Of a stretch of DNA of 64,000 nucleotides, positions 1-11,535 are shown piece by piece. Position 1 is the first letter of the stretch, and every line of letters starts with the position of its first letter. A model generated the notes under the pieces. It was not told where the DNA came from. It saw only the letters and a list, made by a program, of their open reading frames with translations, and did no database searches. The position numbers and the translations under genes are program-made. The stretch comes from Stomoxys calcitrans (lineage: Eukaryota > Arthropoda > Insecta > Diptera > Muscidae), in the NCBI RefSeq assembly GCF_963082655.1, contig NC_081553.1, positions 151,645,990-151,709,989 on the forward strand. The letters are read 5' to 3'.

Positions 1-414
1 AAGCCAATAATAATATCTACAATTCTGTACTGGTTTTGTCTACCTAGCACTTACCATTTCCGAGATATAGAATAATTTTTGGTTGGTTCATTCTGGAAGT
101 GACTTGTGCGGATGGAATATGTAATTTTCGATTTTCTCGAAAACGACTTAAGCGATTTGCAATCGGATTGATTGATTTGAAAGCCAATAACAATATCTAC
201 AATTCCGTACTGGTTTGGTCTACCTAGCACTCACAGTTTCCGAGATATAGATTATTTTTATGTTGGTTCATTCTGGTAGTGACTTGAGCGGATGGAATAT
301 GTAATTTTCGTTTTTCTCGGAAACGACTTAACCGATTTTCAATCGGATTGATTCGTTTGAAAGCCAATAATAATATCCACAATTCCATACTGGTTATGTA
401 TACCCAGCTCTTAC

Positions 415-505
415 CGTTTCCGAGATATAGAATAATTTTATGTTGGTTCATTCTGTGAGTGACTTGTGCGGATGGAATATGTAATTTTCGTTTTTCTCGG
501 AAACG
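415..505 (+). repeat. 11-bp inverted repeat within the monomer
   Basis: The arm cgtttccgaga at 415-425 is the exact reverse complement of tctcggaaacg at 495-505, separated by 69 bases. The pair lies at unit positions 55-65 and 135-145 and is kept in most units in both halves of the window. Common variants change one arm (for example tttctgaga, tttccaaga or tctcgaaaacg). It could form a hairpin in a transcript or a cruciform in DNA, or it could be two oppositely oriented protein sites. The arms are seen directly; any function is inference. Confidence 0.85.
486..502 (+). other. Partial CENP-B-box-like motif
   Basis: The 17 bases tttcgtttttctcggaa align to the known CENP-B core nTTCGnnnnAnnCGGGn with TTCG and CGG intact. 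The mismatches are T for the central A and A for the last G, giving 7 of 9 essential positions. The motif occurs at unit positions 126-142 in most units and overlaps the second inverted-repeat arm. Since the unit is AT-rich and the match is incomplete, binding by a CENP-B-like protein is only a possibility. Confidence 0.3.
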
Positions 506-512
506 ACTTAAG

Positions 513-530
513 CGATTTGCAATCGGATTG
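513..530 (+). repeat. Overlapping short dyads in the monomer
   Basis: Two perfect short palindromes overlap: cgatt-tgc-aatcg (513-525) and caatc-g-gattg (520-530). In the other main variant the first dyad is cgatttt-caatcg, which keeps cgatt/aatcg. Some units lose it, for instance those reading acccatttgc or ccaattgcaatc. Compact symmetric sites like this are typical of dimeric DNA-binding proteins or small hairpins, but nothing in the window identifies a ligand. Confidence 0.6.
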
Positions 531-900
531 ATTCATTTGAAAGCCAATAATAATATCTACAATTCCATTATGGTTATGTCTACCTAGCACTCACAGTTTC
601 CGAGATATACATTATTTTTATGTTGGTTCATTCTGGAAATGACTTGTGCGGATGGAATATGTAATTTTCGTTTTTCTCGGAAACGACTTAACCGATTTGC
701 AATCGGATTGATTCATTTGAAAGCCAATAGTAATATCTACAATTCCATTATGGTTATGTATAACTAGCGCTTACCGTTTCCGAGATATAGAATAATTTTA
801 TGTTGGTTCATTCTGGAAGTGACTTGTGCGGATGGAATATGTAATTTTCGTTTTTCTCGGAAACGACTTAAGCGATTTGCAATCGGATTGATTCGTTTGA

Positions 901-1067
901 AAGCCAATAATAATATCCACAATTCCATACTGGTTATGTGTACCCAGCTCTTACCGTTTCCGAGATATAGAATAATTTTATGTTGGTTCATATTGCGGAT
1001 GGAATATGTAATTTTCGTTTTTCTCGGAAACGACTTAAGCGATTTGCAATCGGATTGATTCATTTGA
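901..1067 (+). repeat. 167-bp deletion monomer (type 167)
   Basis: Unit with a 13-bp internal deletion: the normal tcattctggaagtgacttgtgcgg is reduced to tcatattgcgg. Exactly the same join occurs in 14 units, starting at 901, 3628, 7312, 9497, 10605, 11806, 16977, 18085, 19286, 21414, 22480, 23681, 24789 and 25990, and nowhere after 26.2 kb. It is thus a single event that was copied, and a good marker of block A and C relationships. Confidence 0.93.
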
Positions 1068-1247
1068 AAGCCAATAATAATATCTACAATTCCATTATGG
1101 TTATGTCTACCTAGCACTCACAGTTTTCGAGATATAGATTATTTTTATGTTGGTTCATTCTGGAAGTGACTTGTGCGGATGGAATATGTAATTTTCGTTT
1201 TTCTCGGAAACGACTTAACCGATTTGCAATCGGATTGATTCATTTGA

Positions 1248-1359
1248 AAGCCAATAGTAATATCTACAATTCCATTATGGTTATGTATAACTAGCGCTTA
1301 CCGTTTCCGAGATATAGAATAATTTTATGTTCGATTTTCAATCGGATTGATTCGTTTGA
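1248..1359 (+). repeat. 112-bp deletion monomer (type 112)
   Basis: A 68-bp internal deletion joins aattttatgtt directly to cgattttcaatcgg. The same unit recurs at 1900 (with an extra base change at the join), 10952, 11424, 18432, 18904, 22827, 23299, 25136 and 25608, always as a pair flanking two or three full units. The deletion removes the tggaagtgac segment and the second inverted-repeat arm, so these units lack the 11-bp dyad. Confidence 0.92.
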
Positions 1360-2550
1360 AAGTCAATAATAATATCCACAATTCCATACTGGTTATGTAT
1401 ACCCAGCTCTTACCGTTTCCGAGATATAGAATAATTTTATGTTGGTTCATTCTGGAAGTGACTTGTGCGGATGGAATATGTAATTTTCGTTTTTCTCGGT
1501 AACGACTTAACCGATTTTCAATCGGATTGTTTCGTTTGAAAGCCAATAATAATATCCACAATTCCATACTGGTTATGTTTACCCAGCTCTTACCGTTTCC
1601 GAGATATAGAATAATTTTATGTTGGTTCATTCTGGAAGTGACTTGTGCGGATGGAATATGTAATTTTCGTTTTTCTCGGTAACGACTTAACCGATTTTCA
1701 ATCGGATTGATTCGTTTGAAAGCCAATAATAATATCCACAATTCCATACTGGTTATGTTTACCCAGCTCTTACCGTTTCCGAGATATAGAATAATTTTAT
1801 GTTGGTTCATTCTGGAAGTGACTTGTGCGGATGGAATATGTAATTTTCGTTTTTCTCGGAAACGACTTAATCGATTTGCAATCGGATTGATTCATTTGAA
1901 AGCCAATAATAATATCTACAATTCCATTATGGTTATGTCTACCTAGCACTTACCGTTTCCGAGATATAGAATAATTTTATGTTAGATTTTCAATCGGATT
2001 GATTCGTTTGAAAGCCAATAATAATATCCACAATTCCATACTGGTTATGTATACCCAGCTCTTACCGTTTCCGAGATATAGAATAATTTTATGTTGGTTC
2101 ATTCTGGAAGTGACTTGTGCGGATGGAATATGTAATTTTCGTTTTTCTCGGAAACGACTTAAGCGATTTGCAATCGGATTGATTCATTTGAAAGCCAATA
2201 ATAATATCTACAATTCCATTATGGTTATGTCTACCTAGCACTCACAGTTTCCGAGATATACATTATTTTTATGTTGGTTCATTCTGGAAGTGACTTGTGC
2301 GGATGAAATAATAATTTTCGTTTTTCTCGGAAACGACTTAACCGATTTTCAATCAGATTGATTCGTTTGAAAGCCAATAATAATATCCACAATTCCATAC
2401 TGGTTATGTGTACCCAGCTCTTACCGTTTCCGAGATATAGAATAATTTTATGTTGGTTCATTCTGGAAGTGACTTGTGCGGATGGAATATGTAATTTTCG
2501 TTTTTCTCGGAAACGACTTAACCCATTTGCAATCGGATTGATTCATTTGA

Positions 2551-4141
2551 AAGCCAATAATAATATCTACAATTCCATTATGGTTATGTCTACCTAGCAC
2601 TTACCGTTTCCGAGATATAGATTATTTTTATGTTGGTTCATTCTGGAAGTGACTTGTGCGGATGAAATAATAATTTTCGTTTTTCTCGGAAACGACTTAA
2701 GCGATTTGCAATCGGATTGATTCGTTTGAAAGCCACTAATAATTACTACAATTCTATACTGGTTTTGTCTACCTAGCTCTTATCGTTTCTGAGATATAGA
2801 TTATTTTTAGTTTGGGTCATTCTGGAAGTGACTTGTGCGGATGGAATATGTAATTTTCGTTTTTCTCGGAAACGACTTAACCGATTTTCAATCGGATTGA
2901 TTCGTTTGAAAGCCAATAATAATATCCACAATTCCATACTGGTTATGTCTACCTAGCACTTACCGTTTCTGAGATATAGATTATTTTTAGGTTGGGTCAT
3001 TCTGGAAGTGACTTGTGCGGATGGAATAGGTAATTTTGTTTTTTTTGGAAACGACTTAAGCGATTTACAATCGGATTGATTCATTTGAAAGCCAATAATA
3101 ATATCTACAATTCTGTACTGGTTTTGTCTACCTAGCACTTACCATTTCCGATATATAGAATAATTTTTGGTTGGTTCATTCTGGAAGTGACTTGTGCGGA
3201 TGGAATATGTAATTTTCTTTTTTCTCGGAAACGACTTAAGCGATTTGCAATCGGATTGATTCATTTGAAAGCCAATAATAATATCTACAATTCCATTATG
3301 GTTATGTCTACCTAGCACTCACAGTTTCCGAGATATACATTATTTTTATGTTGGTTCATTCTGGAAGTGTCTTGTGCGGATGGAATATGTAATTTTCGTT
3401 TTTCTCGGAAACGACTTAACTGATTTGCAACGGATTGATTCGTTTGAAAGCCAATAGTAATATCTACAATTCCATTATGGTTATGTATAACTAGCGCTTA
3501 CCGTTTCCGAGATATAGAATAATTTTATGTTGGTTCATTCTGGAAGTGACTTGTGCGGATGGAATATGTAATTTTCGTTTTTCTCGGAAACGACTTAACC
3601 GATTTTCAATCGGATTGATTCGTTTGAAAGCCAATAATAATATCCACAATTCCATACTGGTTATGTGTACCCAGCTCTTACCGTTTCCGAGATATAGAAT
3701 AATTTTATGTTGGTTCATATTGCGGATGGAATATGTAATTTTCGTTTTTCTCGGAAACGACTTAAGCGATTTGCAATCGGATTGATTCATTTGAAAGCCA
3801 ATAATAATATCTACAATTCCATTATGGTTATGTCTACCTAGCACTCACAGTTTTCGAGATATAGATTACCGTTTCTGAGATATAGATTACCGTTTCTGAG
3901 ATATAGATTATTTTTAGGTTGGGTCATTCTGGAAGTGACTTGTGCGGATGGAATATGTAATTTTCGATTTTCTCGAAAACGACTTAAGCGATTTACAATC
4001 GGATTGATTCATTTGAAAGCCAATAATAATATCTACAATTCTGTACTGGTTTTGTCTACCTAGCACTTACCATTTCCGAGATATAGAATAATTTTTGGTT
4101 GGTTCATTCTGGAAGTGACTTGTGCGGATGGAATATGTAAT
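2551..4141 (+). repeat. Block C copy 1 (partial)
   Basis: Unit starts 2551, 2730, 2910, 3089, 3269, 3448, 3628, 3795 and 4017 match those from 8420 to 9886 at a constant offset of 5869 bp. Shared rare features include the gatgaaataataat unit (179 bp), the aagccactaataattac unit, the taggtaattttg unit, the 167-bp unit and the 222-bp unit. The match stops at about 4141, where this copy keeps cgattttctcgaaaacg and the other copy has cgtttttctcgg. Confidence 0.88.
3795..4016 (+). repeat. 222-bp monomer with 21-bp tandem triplication (type 222)
   Basis: A 21-bp segment (gattaccgtttctgagatat plus a) is present in tandem, which adds exactly 42 bp to the unit. The first inverted-repeat arm is therefore repeated in slightly changed form. 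Identical units start at 7479, 9664, 17144 and 23848. The equivalent unit at 21581 is 180 bp and lacks the two extra copies, so the expansion was lost or never present in block A3. Confidence 0.92.
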
Positions 4142-4555
4142 TTTCGATTTTCTCGAAAACGACTTAAGCGATTTGCAATCGGATTGATTGATTTGAAAGC
4201 CAATAACAATATCTACAATTCCGTACTGGTTTGGTCTACCTAGCACTCACAGTTTCCGAGATATAGATTATTTTTGGTTGGTTCATTCTGGAAGTGACTT
4301 GTGCGGATGGAATATGTAATTTTCGATTTTCTCGAAAACGACTTAAGCGATTTGCAATCGGATTGATTGATTTGAAAGCCAATAACAATATCTACAATTC
4401 CGTACTGGTTTGGTCTACCTAGCACTCACAGTTTCCGAGATATAGATTATTTTTATGTTGGTTCATTCTGGTAGTGACTTGTGCGGATGGAATATGTAAT
4501 TTTCGTTTTTCTCGGAAACGACTCAACCGATTTTCAATCGGATTGATTCGTTTGA

Positions 4556-4804
4556 AAGCCAATAATAATATCCACAATTCCATACTGGTTATGTATACCC
4601 AGCTCTTACCGTTTCCGAGATATAGAATAATTTTATTTTATCTACAATTCCATTATGGTTATGTCTACCTAGCACTCACAGTTTCCGAGATATACATTAT
4701 TTTTATGTTGGTTCATTCTGGAAGTGTCTTGTGCGGATGGAATATGTAATTTTCGTTTTTCTCGGAAACGACTTAACCGATTTGCAACGGATTGATTCGT
4801 TTGA
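4556..4804 (+). repeat. Fusion of two truncated monomers
   Basis: A unit starting at 4556 runs as far as gaataattttat and then continues at about 4638 with tatctacaattcc, which is unit position 15 onward. About 110 bp that would complete two units are missing. This is the only occurrence of this join that I found, so it looks like a private deletion. Confidence 0.8.
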
Positions 4805-6242
4805 AAGCCAATAGTAGTATCTAAAATTCCATTATGGTTATGTATAACTAGCGCTTACCGTTTCCGAGATATAGAATAATTTTATGTTGGTTCATTCTGG
4901 AAGTGACTTGTGCGGATGGAATATGTAATTTTCGTTTTTCTCGGAAACGACTTAAGCGATTTGCAATCGGATTGATTCATTTGAAAGCCAATAATAATAT
5001 CTACAATTCCATTATGGTTATGTCTACCTAGCACTCACAGTTTCCGAGATATACATTATTTTTATGTTGGTTCATTCTGGAAGTGACTTGTGCGGATGGA
5101 ATATGTAATTTTCGGTTTTCTCGGAAACGACTTAAGCGATTTGCAATCGGATTGACTCATTTGAAAGCCAATAATAATATCTACAATTCCGTACTGGTTT
5201 TGTCTACCTAGCATTCACAGTTTCCGAGATATAGATTATTTTTATGTTGGTTCATTCTGGAAGTGACTTGTGCGGATGAAATAATAATTTTCGTTTTTCT
5301 CGGAAACGACTTAAGCGATTTGCAATCGGATTGATTCGTTTGAAAGCCACTAATAATTACTACAATTCTATACTGGTTTTGTCTACCTAGCTCTTATCGT
5401 TTCTGAGATATAGATTATTTTTAGTTTGGGTCATTCTGGAAGTGACTTGTGCGGATGGAATATGTAATTTTCGTTTTTCTCGGAAACGACTTAACCGATT
5501 TTCAATCGGATTGATTCGTTTGAAAGCCAATAATAATATCCACAATTCCATACTGGTTATGTCTACCTAGCACTTACCGTTTCCGAGATATAGATTATTT
5601 TTATGTTGGTTCATTCTGGAAGTGACTTGTGCGGATGAAATAATAATTTTCGTTTTTCTCGGAAACGACTTAAGCGATTTGCAATCGGATTGATTCGTTT
5701 GAAAGCCACTAATAATTACTACAATTCTATACTGGTTTTGTCTACCTAGCTCTAATCGTTTCTGAGATATAGATTATTTTTAGTTTGGGTCATTCTGGAA
5801 GTGACTTGTGCGGATGGAATATGTAATTTTCGTGTTTCTCGTAAACAACGTAACCGATTCGCAATCGTATTGATTCATTTGAAAGCCAATAATAATATCT
5901 ACAATTCCATTATGGTTATGTCTACCTAGCACTCACAGTTTTCGAGATATAGATTATTTTTATGTTGGTTCATTCTGGAAGTGACTTGTGCGGATGGAAT
6001 ATGTAATTTTCGTTTTTCTCGGAAACGACTTAACCCATTTGCAATCGGATTGATTCATTTGAAAGCCAATAATAATATCTACAATTCTATACTGGTTTTG
6101 TCTACCTAGCACTCACAGTTTCCGAGATATAGAATAATTTTATGTTGGTTCATTCTGGAAGTGACTTGTGCGGATGGAATATGTAATTTTCGTTTTTCTC
6201 GGAAACGACTTAAGCGATTTGCAATCGGATTGATTCATTTGA
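4805..6242 (+). repeat. Regular satellite units, no other feature
   Basis: Eight units starting at 4805, 4985, 5165, 5344, 5524, 5703, 5883 and 6063, all 179 or 180 bp. The gatgaaataataat and aagccactaataattac variants typical of block C alternate here (5165/5344 and 5524/5703), which suggests local duplication of a two-unit segment. Nothing else is visible in this stretch. Confidence 0.85.
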
Positions 6243-8419
6243 AAGCCAATAATAATATCTACAATTCCATTATGGTTATGTCTACCTAGCACTTACCGTT
6301 TCCGAGATATAGATTATTTTTATGTTGGTTCATTCTGGAAGTGACTTGTGCGGATGAAATAATAATTTTCGTTTTTCACGGAAACGACTTAAGCGATTTG
6401 CAATCGGATTGATTCGTTTGAAAGCCACTAATAATTACTACAATTCTATACTGGTTTTGTCTACCTAGCTCTTATCGTTTCTGAGATATAGATTATTTTT
6501 AGTTTGGGTCATTCTGGAAGTGACTTGTGCGGATGGAATATGTAATTTTCGTTTTTCTCGGAAACGACTTAACCGATTTTCAATCGGATTGATTCGTTTG
6601 AAAGCCAATAATAATATCCACAATTCCATACTGGTTATGTCTACCTAGCACTTACCGTTTCTGAGATATAGATTATTTTTAGGTTGGGTCATTCTGGAAG
6701 TGACTTGTGCGGATGGAATAGGTAATTTTGTTTTTTTTGGAAACGACTTAAGCGATTTACAATCGGATTGATTCATTTGAAATAATATCTACAATTCTGT
6801 ACTGGTTTTGTCTACCTAGCACTTACCATTTCCGATATATAGAATAATTTTTGGTTGGTTCATTCTGGAAGTGACTTGTGCGGATGGAATATGTAATTTT
6901 CGTTTTTCTCGGAAACGACTTAAGCGATTTGCAATCGGATTGATTCATTTGAAAGCCAATAATAATATCTACAATTCCATTATGGTTATGTCTACCTAGC
7001 ACTCACAGTTTCCGAGATATACATTATTTTTATGTTGGTTCATTCTGGAAGTGTCTTGTGCGGATGGAATATGTAATTTTCGTTTTTCTCGGAAACGACT
7101 TAACTGATTTGCAACGGATTGATTCGTTTGAAAGCCAATAGTAATATCTACAATTCCATTATGGTTATGTATAACTAGCGCTTACCGTTTCCGAGATATA
7201 GAATAATTTTATGTTGGTTCATTCTGGAAGTGACTTGTGCGGATGGAATATGTAATTTTCGTTTATCTCGGAAACGACTTAACCGATTTTCAATCGGATT
7301 GATTCGTTTGAAAGCCAATAATAATATCCACAATTCCATACTGGTTATGTGTACCCAGCTCTTACCGTTTCCGAGATATAGAATAATTTTATGTTGGTTC
7401 ATATTGCGGATGGAATATGTAATTTTCGTTTTTCTCGGAAACGACTTAAGCGATTTGCAATCGGATTGATTCATTTGAAAGCCAATAATAATATCTACAA
7501 TTCCATTATGGTTATGTCTACCTAGCACTCACAGTTTTCGAGATATAGATTACCGTTTCTGAGATATAGATTACCGTTTCTGAGATATAGATTATTTTTA
7601 GGTTGGGTCATTCTGGAAGTGACTTGTGCGGATGGAATATGTAATTTTCGATTTTCTCGAAAACGACTTAAGCGATTTACAATCGGATTGATTCATTTGA
7701 AAGCCAATAATAATATCTACAATTCTGTACTGGTTTTGTCTACCTAGCACTTACCATTTCCGAGATATAGAATAATTTTTGGTTGGTTCATTCTGGAAGT
7801 GACTTGTGCGGATGGAATATGTAATTTTCGTTTTTCTCGGAAACGACTTAACCGATTTTCAATCGGATTGATTCGTTTGAAAGCCAATAATAATATCCAC
7901 AATTCCATACTGGTTATGTATACCCAGCTCTTACCGTTTCCGAGATATAGAATAATTTTATGTTGGTTCATTCTGGAAGTGACTTGTGCGGATGGAATAT
8001 GTAATTTTCGTTTTTCTCGGAAACGACTTAAGCGATTTGCAATCGGATTGATTCATTTGAAAGCCAATAATAATATCTACAATTCCATTATGGTTATGTC
8101 TACCTAGCACTCACAGTTTCCGAGATATACATTATTTTTATGTTGGTTCATTCTGGAAGTGTCTTGTGCGGATGGAATATGTAATTTTCGTTTTTCTCGG
8201 AAACGACTTAACCGATTTGCAACGGATTGATTCGTTTGAAAGCCAATAGTAATATCTACAATTCCATTATGGTTATGTATAACTAGCGCTTACCGTTTCC
8301 GAGATAAAGAATAATTTTATGTTGGTTCATTCTGGAAGTGACTTGTGCGGATGGAATATGTAATTTTCGTTTTTCTCGGAAACGACTTAAGCGATTTGCA
8401 ATCGGATTGATTCATTTGA
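6243..8419 (+). repeat. Block C copy 2, tandem pair member
   Basis: A higher-order unit of 2177 bp containing unit starts 6243, 6422, 6602, 6781, 6953, 7132, 7312, 7479, 7701, 7881, 8061 and 8240. It is followed immediately by copy 3. The offset between the copies is 2177 bp up to 6781 and 2185 bp after it, because the unit at 6781 lacks eight bases at its start (ttga joins aataatatctac). Both copies contain the 167- and 222-bp units and the shortened gatttgcaacgg unit. Confidence 0.9.
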
Positions 8420-10604
8420 AAGCCAATAATAATATCTACAATTCCATTATGGTTATGTCTACCTAGCACTTACCGTTTCCGAGATATAGATTATTTTTAT
8501 GTTGGTTCATTCTGGAAGTGACTTGTGCGGATGAAATAATAATTTTCGTTTTTCACGGAAACGACTTAAGCGATTTGCAATCGGATTGATTCGTTTGAAA
8601 GCCACTAATAATTACTACAATTCTATACTGGTTTTGTCTACCTAGCTCTTATCGTTTCTGAGATATAGATTATTTTTAGTTTGGGTCATTCTGGAAGTGA
8701 CTTGTGCGGATGGAATATGTAATTTTCGTTTTTCTCGGAAACGACTTAACCGATTTTCAATCGGATTGATTCGTTTGAAAGCCAATAATAATATCCACAA
8801 TTCCATACTGGTTATGTCTACCTAGCACTTACCGTTTCTGAGATATAGATTATTTTTAGGTTGGGTCATTCTGGAAGTGACTTGTGCGGATGGAATAGGT
8901 AATTTTGTTTTTTTTGGAAACGACTTAAGCGATTTACAATCGGATTGATTCATTTGAAAGCCAATAATAATATCTACAATTCTGTACTGGTTTTGTCTAC
9001 CTAGCACTTACCATTTCCGATATATAGAATAATTTTTGGTTGGTTCATTCTGGAAGTGACTTGTGCGGATGGAATATGTAATTTTCGTTTTTCTCGGAAA
9101 CGACTTAAGCGATTTGCAATCGGATTGATTCATTTGAAAGCCAATAATAATATCTACAATTCCATTATGGTTATGTCTACCTAGCACTCACAGTTTCCGA
9201 GATATACATTATTTTTATGTTGGTTCATTCTGGAAGTGTCTTGTGCGGATGGAATATGTAATTTTCGTTTTTCTCGGAAACGACTTAACTGATTTGCAAC
9301 GGATTGATTCGTTTGAAAGCCAATAGTAATATCTACAATTCCATTATGGTTATGTATAACTAGCGCTTACCGTTTCCGAGATATAGAATAATTTTATGTT
9401 GGTTCATTCTGGAAGTGACTTGTGCGGATGGAATATGTAATTTTCGTTTATCTCGGAAACGACTTAAACGATTTTCAATCGGATTGATTCGTTTGAAAGC
9501 CAATAATAATATCCACAATTCCATACTGGTTATGTGTACCCAGCTCTTACCGTTTCCGAGATATAGAATAATTTTATGTTGGTTCATATTGCGGATGGAA
9601 TATGTAATTTTCGTTTTTCTCGGAAACGACTTAAGCGATTTGCAATCGGATTGATTCATTTGAAAGCCAATAATAATATCTACAATTCCATTATGGTTAT
9701 GTCTACCTAGCACTCACAGTTTTCGAGATATAGATTACCGTTTCTGAGATATAGATTACCGTTTCTGAGATATAGATTATTTTTAGGTTGGGTCATTCTG
9801 GAAGTGACTTGTGCGGATGGAATATGTAATTTTCGATTTTCTCGAAAACGACTTAAGCGATTTACAATCGGATTGATTCATTTGAAAGCCAATAATAATA
9901 TCTACAATTCTGTACTGGTTTTGTCTACCTAGCACTTACCATTTCCGAGATATAGAATAATTTTTGGTTGGTTCATTCTGGAAGTGACTTGTGCGGATGG
10001 AATATGTAATTTTCGTTTTTCTCGGAAACGACTTAACCGATTTTCAATCGGATTGATTCGTTTGAAAGCCAATAATAATATCCACAATTCCATACTGGTT
10101 ATGTATACCCAGCTCTTACCGTTTCCGAGATATAGAATAATTTTATGTTGGTTCATTCTGGAAGTGACTTGTGCGGATGGAATATGTAATTTTCGTTTTT
10201 CTCGGAAACGACTTAAGCGATTTGCAATCGGATTGATTCATTTGAAAGCCAATAATAATATCTACAATTCCATTATGGTTATGTCTACCTAGCACTCACA
10301 GTTTCCGAGATATACATTATTTTTATGTTGGTTCATTCTGGAAGTGTCTTGTGCGGATGGAATATGTAATTTTCGTTTTTCTCGGAAACGACTTAACCGA
10401 TTTGCAACGGATTGATTCGTTTGAAAGCCAATAGTAATATCTACAATTCCATTATGGTTATGTATAACTAGCGCTTACCGTTTCCGAGATATAGAATAAT
10501 TTTATGTTGGTTCATTCTGGAAGTGACTTGTGCGGATGGAATATGTAATTTCCGTTTTTCTCGGAAACGACTTAAGCGATTTGCAATCGGATTGATTCGT
10601 TTGA
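8420..10604 (+). repeat. Block C copy 3, tandem pair member
   Basis: The second tandem copy of the 2.18-kb block, with unit starts 8420, 8599, 8779, 8958, 9138, 9317, 9497, 9664, 9886, 10066, 10246 and 10425. The match to copy 2 is lost in the last unit (gagataaag at 8304 in copy 2). Its right half is also the beginning of block A1, so the C and A structures overlap, as expected from repeated unequal exchange with shifting breakpoints. Confidence 0.88.
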
Positions 10605-11535
10605 AAGCCAATAATAATATCCACAATTCCATACTGGTTATGTATACCCAGCTCTTACCGTTTCCGAGATATAGAATAATTTTATGTTGGTTCATATTGC
10701 GGATGGAATATGTAATTTCCGTTTTTCTCGGAAACGACTTAAGCGATTTGCAATCGGATTGATTCATTTGAAAGCCAATAATAATATCTACAATTCCATT
10801 ATGGTTATGTCTACCTAGCACTCACAGTTTTCGAGATATAGATTATTTTTATGTTGGTTCATTCTGGAAGTGACTTGTGCGGATGGAATATGTAATTTTC
10901 GTTTTTCTCGGAAACGACTTAACCGATTTGCAATCGGATTGATTCATTTGAAAGCCAATAGTAATATCTACAATTCCATTATGGTTATGTATAACTAGCG
11001 CTTACCGTTTCCGAGATATAGAATAATTTTATGTTCGATTTTCAATCGGATTGATTCGTTTGAAACCCAATAATAATATCCACAATTCCATACTGGTTAT
11101 GTATACCCAGCTCTTACCGTTTCCGAGATATAGAATAATTTTATGTTGGTTCATTCTGGAAGTGACTTGTGCGGATGGAATATGTAATTTTCGTTTTTCT
11201 CGGAAACGACTTAACCGATTTTCAATCGGATTGATTCGTTTGAAGGCCAATAATAATATCCACAATTCCATACTGGTTATGTTTACCCAGCTCTTACCGT
11301 TTCCGAGATATAGAATAATTTTATGTTGGTTCATTCTGGAAGTGACTTGTGCGGATGGAATATGTAATTTTCGTTTTTCTCGGAAACGACTTAATCGATT
11401 TGCAATCGGATTGATTCATTTGAAAGCCAATAATAATATCTACAATTCCATTATGGTTATGTCTACCTAGCACTTACCGTTTCCGAGATATAGAATAATT
11501 TTATGTTCGATTTTCAATCGGATTGATTCGTTTGA

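Larger units (their letters stand above)
361..540 (+). repeat. Representative 180-bp satellite monomer
   Basis: A full-length unit chosen as the reference for internal positions. It holds 64 G/C of 180 bases (about 36%). Parts in order: an A/T-rich start (aagccaataataatat), the variable core at 41-50 (tacccagctc here, tacctagcac in the other main variant), the first inverted-repeat arm at 55-65, an A/T segment at 66-82, the conserved ttctggaagtgacttgtgcggatgg-like segment beginning at 91, the second arm at 135-145, and the dyad cluster at 153-170. Diagnostic positions that separate subfamilies are 41-50, 51-60 (ttaccgtttc or tcacagtttc), 72-86 (aataattttatg, attatttttatg or attatttttagg), 151-160 (aaccgatttt or agcgatttgc) and 174 (g or a). 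Confidence 0.93.
1..2550 (+). repeat. Left-end satellite segment, mixed units
   Basis: Fourteen to fifteen units, with starts at 1, 181, 361, 541, 721, 901, 1068, 1248, 1360, 1540, 1720, 1900, 2012, 2192 and 2371. The two opening units match the pair near 4017 and 4376, including the rare word ctggtagtg. The stretch 541-2012 has the same order of rearranged units as block A (167 bp at 901, 112 bp at 1248 and 1900) but carries three 180-bp units between the two 112-bp units where block A has two. It is therefore a related but not identical copy of the A block. Confidence 0.8.

Noticed and set aside
1..180. The 180-bp unit as an ancestral direct dimer of 90 bp
   Set aside because: Positions 1-90 and 91-180 show no convincing direct alignment by eye. 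The only clear internal symmetry is the inverted one.
764..1117. 117-codon antisense ORF (MLGRHNHNGIVD...) recurring about 14 times
   Set aside because: It occurs wherever a 167-bp unit follows a full unit; the 13-bp deletion merely links two frames. Recurrence comes from block copying, not from gene duplication.
1325..1810. 161-codon antisense ORF with 60-residue repeats as a real gene
   Set aside because: It is the satellite unit read through by chance in a stop-free variant. It has no start-site context, no unique sequence and no conserved frame across the array, and it is broken by the frame-shifting deletions that spread freely.
3848..3912. Short 21-bp tandem repeat as a CRISPR array or minisatellite locus
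   Set aside because: The copies abut each other with no spacers and number only about three. It is an internal expansion of one satellite unit that was copied with block C/A.
11051..11470. 139-codon + strand ORF recurring at 18531, 22926 and 25235
   Set aside because: The other strand of the same repeat in block A, which also overlaps an antisense ORF. Both strands being open is a property of the repeat and not evidence of coding.
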